Shown here: piece by piece, positions 58,358 through 64,000 of the stretch
How positions within the stretch are numbered: position 1 is the stretch's first letter
Layout of the letters: every line of letters begins with the position of its first letter
Assembly (NCBI GenBank): GCA_028532815.1
Contig: JAQQAS010000053.1
Span: 1-64,000, forward strand
Length of the DNA: 64,000 bases
Direction: 5' to 3'
From: Pleomorphochaeta sp.
GTDB taxonomy: Bacteria; Spirochaetota; Spirochaetia; Sphaerochaetales; Sphaerochaetaceae
The notes under the pieces: model-generated
What the model was told of the DNA's origin: nothing
Seen by the model: the letters and a program-made list of their open reading frames with translations, nothing else
Database searches by the model: none
Translations under genes and position numbers: made by a program

Positions 58358-59104
58358 ATGAAATATGTACATTATTTTTTTGCAGCGATATTATTTGTAA
58401 TAGGAGTTATAATTTCTACAATATTTTGTGTTCTTCCTGCAAATTTTATAAGATTATTAGGCTTTAAAAAAGCCTCAAAAAAGATATATTGGGCATGGGC
58501 TCCACATTTAGCTAGTTTTGCAATTTGGTTATTAAATTATAAAGTCAGTGTTAATGGAATTGAAAATTTACCAAAAGATATATCTAATGTTTGTTTTATT
58601 TCAAATCATCAAAGTTTGCTTGATATTTGTGCATATGTCGGCAAATTAAAAATAAAAACATCTCCTATAGCAAAAATTGAAGTTTTAAAAGCTCCTTTTG
58701 TAGGATCTTTTGCCAAAGGAATTGAAGCTATATTATTAGATAGAAAAAGCCCAAAATCTTCTATCAAAGCTATTTTAAATGGTACAAAAGAACTGAAAGA
58801 AGGGAAATCTGTAATTATTTTCCCAGAAGGAACTAGAAGTAAAAATGGAAAAATGGGTGAGATGAAAGCTGGAAGTTATAAAATGGCTATAAGAGCTGAA
58901 AGCTTAATTGTCCCTTTAGCAATCCAAGGAACTAGAAGTGGTTTTGAAGATAAAAAAGGGTTCCATAGATATGATTGTAATATCACAATACTTCCACCAA
59001 TAAGTGCAAAAGGCTTAACTAAAGAAGAGCAAAAAGAACTCCCCTCAATTATTTCTGCACAAATCAAAGATGCATATGAGAAGCTCCCGGTTAGAAAGTA
59101 TTAA
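58358..59104 (+). CDS. plsC: 1-acyl-sn-glycerol-3-phosphate acyltransferase
   Basis: A 248-residue membrane enzyme that adds the second acyl chain in phosphatidic acid synthesis. An N-terminal membrane helix (about 5-27) precedes the acyltransferase domain: FISNHQSLLDI (H-x4-D), FPEGTRSKNGKMGEMKAGSYKMA and VPLAIQGTRSGF. Length is normal for PlsC. The start is uncertain, since ATG at 58346 gives four more residues and neither has a strong binding site. It is three bases upstream of the ECF ATPase gene. Confidence 0.92.
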   Translation: MKYVHYFFAAILFVIGVIISTIFCVLPANFIRLLGFKKASKKIYWAWAPHLASFAIWLLNYKVSVNGIENLPKDISNVCFISNHQSLLDICAYVGKLKIKTSPIAKIEVLKAPFVGSFAKGIEAILLDRKSPKSSIKAILNGTKELKEGKSVIIFPEGTRSKNGKMGEMKAGSYKMAIRAESLIVPLAIQGTRSGFEDKKGFHRYDCNITILPPISAKGLTKEEQKELPSIISAQIKDAYEKLPVRKY

Positions 59105-59106
59105 TA

Positions 59107-60543
59107 ATGTTAGCCCTTGATATTAATTCTTTGAGATTTAAATATAAAAGTTGGACTGAAAAAAAAACAGATAACACTTTTGATAATTTGGATCTCCAAG
59201 TTAAAGAAGCAGAGAAAGTTCTAATTTTAGCAAATAGTGATGAAGGGAAAACAACGCTCTCAAGACTAGTTTCAAATTTATTAACTAAGTTTATCCCTAG
59301 TGAAATTGAGGGGTCAATTAAACTGTTTAATCAGGATATAAATTCATATGAACCGTATCAATTAATTGACAAAATTTGTTACGTTTCTCAAAATCCCATG
59401 GAAATGTTTATAACTACAACAGTTGAAGATGAAGTTGCATTTCCTTTTGAAACTATAGGCATTGAAAGAAATAAAATAATTGAAATAGTCAATTCTGCTC
59501 TTATAGATTGGGGGCTAGAGAAATATAGAGAAGTATCTCCTAGTGAATTGTCTGGGGGTGAAAGAAAGCGACTTCTTTTAGCTATTTCATTTGCTATTAA
59601 TTCTAAGATTATAGTATTTGATGAAGCTTTTGATGACCTAGATAAAGAATATAGAGATCTTTTAGCAAAAAAAATAAAAGAAAAAAATAATACTTTTATA
59701 GTTTTGAGTGCTAGATATTTAAATCAATTTAATAATGTATTTAATAGAATTTTAACCTTAGAGAATGGGCAAATTCATAATAATCAAGATTTTAAAACTC
59801 AGTTCACTCACCAAGCTATACATCATTATTTAAATAACTCAAGATTATTAAAATCAAAAGATTTTAGAGAAGATAATTTATTAATTAAAAAAGAGAAATT
59901 AGAAATATCATCCTTAGAAATTGAAAGAGTTAGAGAGAGTAATAAAAGTATAAAATTCAATTTACATTGCGATAATTTTATTGTTAGAACAGGGGAAATT
60001 ATTAGATTAGTAGGTAAAAATGGTAGTGGCAAATCTACAATGAGTAGAATACTTTGTGGTTTAGATAAACCTCTTACTGGTAAATTGACATTAAATGATG
60101 AACAAATTAACAAAGATCTACTACAAACTAAAGTTGCATACTTATTTCAAAATCCAGATTTACAGATTTTTTTACCAACTGTATATGAAGAATTAGCATA
60201 TGGATTAGAAAACATCGAAGGGTTATCTTCAAAACAAATAAAGGAAAAAGTACAATCATGTGCTAAACTATTTAATTTAGAATTAGATGAAACACCTTCA
60301 ACTATGAGTTTTGCTCTTAGAAAGTTTTTACAAGCCGGAGTATATTATTTATTAGATAGACCATTTATAATATTAGATGAAATTGATGGTGCTATGAGTT
60401 ATGAAGATTCATATTATATAATTGATAAGTTAAGTGAAAAAGGTTCCGCTTTGATAATCATTACCCATGATGATAATTTTGCAAAAGAAATCAGTGATAG
60501 AACTTATCTATTTGAAGATGGTATTGTTGAGGAAATATTATGA
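59107..60543 (+). CDS. ECF transporter, single-chain double ATPase (EcfA-EcfA')
   Basis: A 478-residue fusion of two ABC ATPase domains for an ECF vitamin transporter. Domain 1 (1 to about 240) has a weak Walker A (LANSDEGKTT, 41-50), a good signature LSGGE (148-152), Walker B IIVFDEAFDDLD, but no switch histidine (LSARY). Domain 2 (about 265-478) has an intact Walker A GKNGSGKST (303-311), Walker B IILDEID and the histidine of ITHDD, but lacks the LSGGQ signature (MSFALRK at 400-406). The two thus form one proper and one degenerate ATP site. It shares four bases with the EcfT gene. Confidence 0.9.
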   Translation: MLALDINSLRFKYKSWTEKKTDNTFDNLDLQVKEAEKVLILANSDEGKTTLSRLVSNLLTKFIPSEIEGSIKLFNQDINSYEPYQLIDKICYVSQNPMEMFITTTVEDEVAFPFETIGIERNKIIEIVNSALIDWGLEKYREVSPSELSGGERKRLLLAISFAINSKIIVFDEAFDDLDKEYRDLLAKKIKEKNNTFIVLSARYLNQFNNVFNRILTLENGQIHNNQDFKTQFTHQAIHHYLNNSRLLKSKDFREDNLLIKKEKLEISSLEIERVRESNKSIKFNLHCDNFIVRTGEIIRLVGKNGSGKSTMSRILCGLDKPLTGKLTLNDEQINKDLLQTKVAYLFQNPDLQIFLPTVYEELAYGLENIEGLSSKQIKEKVQSCAKLFNLELDETPSTMSFALRKFLQAGVYYLLDRPFIILDEIDGAMSYEDSYYIIDKLSEKGSALIIITHDDNFAKEISDRTYLFEDGIVEEIL

Positions 60544-61301
60544 GCAGTGCAACAATATTTTTTGAAGGAAAAGGCTTTTTATATAGAGTAGATGCTAGGG
60601 CTAAAGTAATAGCACTTCTAATAGCTTGTGTCTTTGTATTTTTGCCAATTTATTTTTCAGGAATATTAACATTATCAATTTTATTAGTTTCATTGTCTTT
60701 TTATTCTGTTGGGATTAAAAATACAACAAATATATTAAAAGCAATATTACCTATGATAATTTTGGTAATTATATTTTCTCCGTTTTATGAGAGAAGTGGT
60801 ACACCATTGTTAATATATAAAGATAATTTAATTTTAACATATGAAGGACTGATTCATAGTTTAACATTATCATTGAGGTTTTTTTCAATAACCTTTGCAT
60901 GTTCTCTTTTATTTTTAACAACTAAAATGAATGCCTTTATTTTAGCATTGCAATCTTTTTTTGTACCATATAAAACATGTTTAACCATTTCATTAGTATT
61001 TAGAACAATCCCTACAATATTTGATGCTTTTAATCAAATATCTGATTCCCATAGTCTAAGAAGATCGAATCAATTAAAAAAGAAGAGATTAAAGAATTTA
61101 TTTCCAACTTTAACTAGTGCATTGGTAGTTTCATTAAAGACAATTCCATCTCTTGCTATGGCACTAGAGAGTAGAGGATATGGGTTAAAAACTAAAAGAA
61201 CTAATTACCATATGTTATCAAGTTATAAGTATTTTATCTTTCAAACAATTGCTATAATATTCTTATTTATGGTACTGTTACTCACATTTAAAAAATTTTG
61301 A
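60540..61301 (+). CDS. ecfT: ECF transporter T component
   Basis: A 253-residue membrane subunit. It opens FFEGKGFLYRVDARAKVIALLIACVFVF, typical of CbiQ/EcfT proteins, and has five to six helices. The two short A-R-x motifs that couple to the ATPases appear as SHSLRRSNQ and ALESRGYGLKTKRTNY; the latter (E-S-R-G-Y/F) is diagnostic. It overlaps the ATPase gene by four bases (ATGA). It links the ATPase to the S component encoded next. Confidence 0.9.
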   Translation: MSSATIFFEGKGFLYRVDARAKVIALLIACVFVFLPIYFSGILTLSILLVSLSFYSVGIKNTTNILKAILPMIILVIIFSPFYERSGTPLLIYKDNLILTYEGLIHSLTLSLRFFSITFACSLLFLTTKMNAFILALQSFFVPYKTCLTISLVFRTIPTIFDAFNQISDSHSLRRSNQLKKKRLKNLFPTLTSALVVSLKTIPSLAMALESRGYGLKTKRTNYHMLSSYKYFIFQTIAIIFLFMVLLLTFKKF

Positions 61302-61311
61302 GGATAAAATT

Positions 61312-61863
61312 ATGGAGAAAAGAAAATCTAATTCTGCTCTAAGAACATCTTTGATTGCTGTTCTTACCGCTGTGGTTGTAGTTTTTACTATACTTGTAAA
61401 AATACCAACACCTACAAAAGGTTATTTAAACCTTTGTGATTTAGCAATTTGTTTTATTGCTTTTACTTTCAGTCCACTTACAGCTTTAATAGCTGGAGGT
61501 CTTGGTACAGCGATTGCTGATATAATTTCAGGATATCCTCAATGGGCACCAATTTCCTTTGTAGTACATGGGCTTGAAGGTTTAGTTGTGGCCTTAATTG
61601 TAAAAAGAAGTTCTCAAGATATAAGTAATTTAGTTAAAGTTTCAACTATTAAGGTTATTTTAGCAATGGTTGCTTGTGTAATTATTGTAGCTGGTGGCTA
61701 TTTTGTTCTTTCTGCAATATTTATGAGTTTAGGATTTGCTGCAGCTGCTGCAGGGATTCCTGGTAACATTGGGCAATCGGGAATAGGGGTTATTGCCGGG
61801 TATGCACTTTCTAGAGCTGTTATCAAAGCCTATCCACCGGTGCAAGGACTATTAAATTATTAA
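61312..61863 (+). CDS. ECF transporter S component (substrate unknown)
   Basis: A 183-residue membrane protein with about six helices, fitting the S (substrate-capture) component of an ECF importer. TPTKGYLNLCDLAICFIAFTFSP and GGLGTAIADIISGYPQWAP, with the later helix VVHGLEGLVVALIV, match the general S-component pattern of the ThiT/HmpT/PdxU kind. The specific vitamin (thiamine precursor, pyridoxine or other) cannot be read from motifs. It follows ecfT by 10 bases and ends the operon at a terminator. Confident as S component, not as to ligand. Confidence 0.82.
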   Translation: MEKRKSNSALRTSLIAVLTAVVVVFTILVKIPTPTKGYLNLCDLAICFIAFTFSPLTALIAGGLGTAIADIISGYPQWAPISFVVHGLEGLVVALIVKRSSQDISNLVKVSTIKVILAMVACVIIVAGGYFVLSAIFMSLGFAAAAAGIPGNIGQSGIGVIAGYALSRAVIKAYPPVQGLLNY

Positions 61864-61873
61864 AATAAGAAAT

Positions 61874-61904
61874 AAAAGCGTTAGATTTTCTAGCGCTTTT
61901 TTTT
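61874..61904 (+). terminator. Rho-independent terminator of the ECF operon
   Basis: AAAAGCGTTAGA and TCTAGCGCTTTT pair over 12 bp with one G-T and a three-base loop, followed by a T-run to 61904. Confidence 0.9.
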
Positions 61905-61992
61905 AAAAATTAGAAAATTATATGATTATATTGTTGAAATAATAGTAAAAAAACACAACAATAGCGATATAAAAATTGAGTAGGGAGTTGAA

Positions 61993-63546
61993 ATGCAACA
62001 GAAGGGACAATCATTTTTGATAGTTGTATTAGATTTTGGCGCACAATATAGCCAATTGATTGCAAGAAGAGTTAGAGAAATTGGTGTATATTCTCAAATA
62101 CTACCTTTTAATTGTAGTGTTGATGAGATAAAAGACCTAAATCCTGATGGGATTATATTCTCAGGTGGACCAGCTTCAGTATCAGCTGAAGGTTCTCCTC
62201 GAGTACATGATGACATATTCAAACTAGGTATCCCAATCTTAGGTATTTGTTATGGTCTACAAGTTATGATGAAGCAAAATGGTGGAGAAGTATCTTGTCC
62301 TCTAAAGAAAGAGTATGGTTTGGCCAATATTGATATTGTAAAACAGTCTCTTTTATTTGATTCTATCAGCGATAAATCACAAGTTTGGATGAGTCATGGG
62401 GACTCAGTTTCTAAACTAGCTGACGGTTTTGAAATTATAGCTTCAACAGAGAACTGTCCAATTACAGCCGTTGAAAATCTTGATAAAAAATTCTATGGAG
62501 TTCAATTCCACCCAGAAGTAGTACATTCATTAGAAGGAACTAAATTAATTGAAAACTTTGTTATAAAGGTCTGTAAATGTGATAGAACTTGGTCTATGAC
62601 TAGCTTTGTTGATAAAGCCGTTGAAGAAATTAGAGCAAAAGTTGGAGATAAGCAAGTATTATGTGGTCTTTCAGGTGGTGTAGATTCTTCTGTAGCCGCG
62701 GTTCTAATTCATAAAGCAATCGGAGATCAATTAGTTTGTGTATTTGTAAACAATGGATTATTAAGAAAAAATGAAGCTGAAAATGTTCAAAAGATTTTCA
62801 GAGATAATTATTCTATTAGATTACAATATGCAGATGCAGAAAATGCATTCTTGGATGCTCTTAAAGGTGTTGGTGAACCAGAAGCTAAAAGAAAGATAAT
62901 TGGTAAATTATTTGTTGATACTTTCTATAATGAAGCACGCCAAGCTGGAGATATTTCATTCTTAGCACAAGGTACACTATATCCAGATGTTGTTGAATCT
63001 CAAAGTGCATTTGGTGGTCCATCTTCAACAATTAAGTCACACCATAACGTTGGTGGCTTACCTGAAGATTTAAAATGGGATTTATTAGAACCTCTAAGAG
63101 AATTATTTAAAGATGAAGTTAGAGAATTAGGTAGAGAATTAGGTCTTCCTGAACATATGGTAAATAGACATCCTTTCCCAGGTCCAGGCCTTGGTGTTAG
63201 ATGTGTAGGTGAAATCACAAAAGAGAGACTAGACACCTTAAGAGATGTAGATGCAATCTTTATTGAAGAAATCACTAAAGCAGGCCTATATGGCGATATT
63301 TGGCAAGCCTTAGCTTGTTTATTACCTGTAAAGAGTGTTGGTGTTCAAGGTGATGAGAGAACTTACAGAGAAGTTTGTTCCCTTAGAGCTGTAACTAGTG
63401 AAGATGCAATGACTGCTGATTGGTATAGAATGCCACCAGAAGTACTTCAAAATGCTGCTAGTAGAATTTGTAATGAAGTTGCAGGGGTAAATAGAGTCCT
63501 CTACGATATTACAAGTAAACCACCTGGAACTATTGAGTGGGAATAA
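61993..63546 (+). CDS. guaA: GMP synthase, glutamine-hydrolysing
   Basis: A 517-residue enzyme that aminates XMP to GMP. The N-terminal class I glutamine amidotransferase has VLDFGAQYSQLIARRVRE, the nucleophile in GICYGLQVMM and the histidine in VQFHPEVVHS. The ATP-pyrophosphatase domain has GLSGGVDSSVAAVLI, and the C-terminal dimerisation domain includes HPFPGPGLGVRCVG and ends PPGTIEWE, the invariant GuaA C-terminus. AGGGAG precedes the ATG. Length is normal. No purine riboswitch is visible upstream. Confidence 0.98.
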   Translation: MQQKGQSFLIVVLDFGAQYSQLIARRVREIGVYSQILPFNCSVDEIKDLNPDGIIFSGGPASVSAEGSPRVHDDIFKLGIPILGICYGLQVMMKQNGGEVSCPLKKEYGLANIDIVKQSLLFDSISDKSQVWMSHGDSVSKLADGFEIIASTENCPITAVENLDKKFYGVQFHPEVVHSLEGTKLIENFVIKVCKCDRTWSMTSFVDKAVEEIRAKVGDKQVLCGLSGGVDSSVAAVLIHKAIGDQLVCVFVNNGLLRKNEAENVQKIFRDNYSIRLQYADAENAFLDALKGVGEPEAKRKIIGKLFVDTFYNEARQAGDISFLAQGTLYPDVVESQSAFGGPSSTIKSHHNVGGLPEDLKWDLLEPLRELFKDEVRELGRELGLPEHMVNRHPFPGPGLGVRCVGEITKERLDTLRDVDAIFIEEITKAGLYGDIWQALACLLPVKSVGVQGDERTYREVCSLRAVTSEDAMTADWYRMPPEVLQNAASRICNEVAGVNRVLYDITSKPPGTIEWE

Positions 63547-63557
63547 TACTATAAATA

Positions 63558-63588
63558 AAATAACTCCTTACATAGTAGGGAGTTATTT
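63558..63588 (+). terminator. Hairpin after guaA
   Basis: A 14-bp stem with one G-T pair and a three-base loop (63558-63571 with 63575-63588), just after the guaA stop. Only TTT directly follows, so it may be a terminator or 3' end stabiliser. From 63589 to 63728 I see nothing further. Confidence 0.65.
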
Positions 63589-63728
63589 GTTGCTAAAACT
63601 ATTAAGCATACCAAAAGTGTACCAAAATATTATTTCATTTGATGCATTTCTTGTATTTTATCGGCTACTTGATTTTGTTTATTTGGATATAAGTGAGAGT
63701 ATGTTTGATGGGTAGTTTAAAAATAATA

Positions 63729-64000
63729 TCACCATTTATATCCACAGTTTTGACAATGATAAATTGGATGTTTTGAGTCTTGATTAAAATTTACTTGGTG
63801 TAAAGGCGTTGTTTGATCTTGTTTGAGAGATTCTTCAGTTGGCATTCCATAAATAATTTTTTCTCTTTTTGAAGAACTACAAACAGGACATTTAATGTTT
63901 TTATTAAAATAGTCTTTACCAAATTGCCATAAATATTTATCAATTTCTTTCAAACTATAATTATTAAGATTATAGAAATCTTTAAAATCTTTAAGTGTTT
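63729..64000 (-). CDS. Zinc-ribbon protein, C-terminal part
   Basis: The reading frame stays open to the right edge, so this is the last 89 or more residues of a larger gene that starts outside the window; a TTG at 63953 is unlikely to be the true start. The part seen includes a helix SLKEIDKYLWQFGKDYF and a zinc ribbon with CPVC and CQNC, ending GYKW. The loop between the pairs contains YGMPTEESLKQDQTTP. Such C-terminal ribbons occur in several nucleic-acid-linked proteins. I cannot name the family. Confidence 0.6.
   Translation of the reverse strand, partial: TLKDFKDFYNLNNYSLKEIDKYLWQFGKDYFNKNIKCPVCSSSKREKIIYGMPTEESLKQDQTTPLHQVNFNQDSKHPIYHCQNCGYKW

Noticed and set aside
1-64000. Prophage, insertion sequence, CRISPR or toxin-antitoxin system
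   Set aside because: No transposase, integrase, phage structural gene, spacer-repeat array or paired small toxin/antitoxin genes were seen.

Overview
The window is AT-rich (about 30% G+C by eye), chromosomal and densely coding. Several traits point to a host- or gut-associated spirochaete of the Treponema/Sphaerochaeta kind: periplasmic binding proteins whose mature ends carry an N/Q-G-Q-S/G-E run just after the signal peptide, adjacent polA and coaE with a treponeme-like CoaE P-loop (CAGKN), outer-membrane beta-barrel candidates, and a lipoprotein-rich transport set. No rRNA, tRNA, CRISPR array, insertion sequence or phage gene was found. This assignment is inference from protein style, not a database result.

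Layout. 1-2.5 kb: the start of a secreted protein, an ADP-ribosylglycohydrolase and an MFS exporter. 2.6-5.7 kb: DsrE protein, aldo/keto reductase, then an arsenic-type cluster (ArsR, CPKC mini-thioredoxin, nitroreductase, ArsC) with a readable ArsR promoter/operator but no efflux pump. 6.0-11.1 kb: a CUT1 sugar ABC transporter followed by a GH31 enzyme that carries every known sulfonate-recognition residue of E. coli YihQ. This makes it a sulfoquinovose or sulfoquinovosyl-glycerol uptake and hydrolysis unit. 11.3-18.6 kb: a membrane diguanylate cyclase, a DUF4105/Lnb-like protein, an OhrR-like regulator, a zinc ribbon, and an AraC-type regulator divergent from an amino-acid ABC transporter that ends in a flavin/ferredoxin protein. 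18.6-28.3 kb: NadE, an outer-membrane protein, a metallo-beta-lactamase-fold hydrolase, PolA, CoaE, an acidic membrane-anchored protein and a KamA/EpmB radical-SAM aminomutase. 28.3-31.3 kb: a long non-coding gap holding a probable short RNA, then a second amino-acid ABC operon. 31.4-41.5 kb: a sugar symporter, a LacI regulator, two Gfo/Idh/MocA dehydrogenases, two TIM-barrel isomerases/epimerases and a CUT2 (Rbs-type) ABC transporter, with two identical LacI-type operators in front of the second half. 41.5-43.2 kb: EF-P and its ligase EpmA. 43.3-48.5 kb: galacturonate genes uxaA and uxaB divergent from a GntR regulator and uxaC. 48.7-63.5 kb: housekeeping genes mnmE, mnmG, rsmG, ftsK, an aminotransferase, a DEAD-box helicase, plsC, an ECF vitamin transporter with a single-chain double ATPase, and guaA. 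The window ends inside a zinc-ribbon protein gene.

How it fits together. The cell scavenges plant-derived sugars (sulfoquinovosides from thylakoid lipid, galacturonate from pectin, an unknown glycoside handled by the LacI-controlled dehydrogenase/isomerase set), amino acids and a vitamin. EF-P, EpmA and EpmB are all present, so beta-lysylation of EF-P is likely. The most unusual points are the sulfoquinovosidase/ABC locus, the probable 3-keto-glycoside operon, the asymmetric fused ECF ATPase, the operator array over the uxaB promoter, a probably leaderless mnmE transcript, and a candidate small RNA near 28.7 kb.
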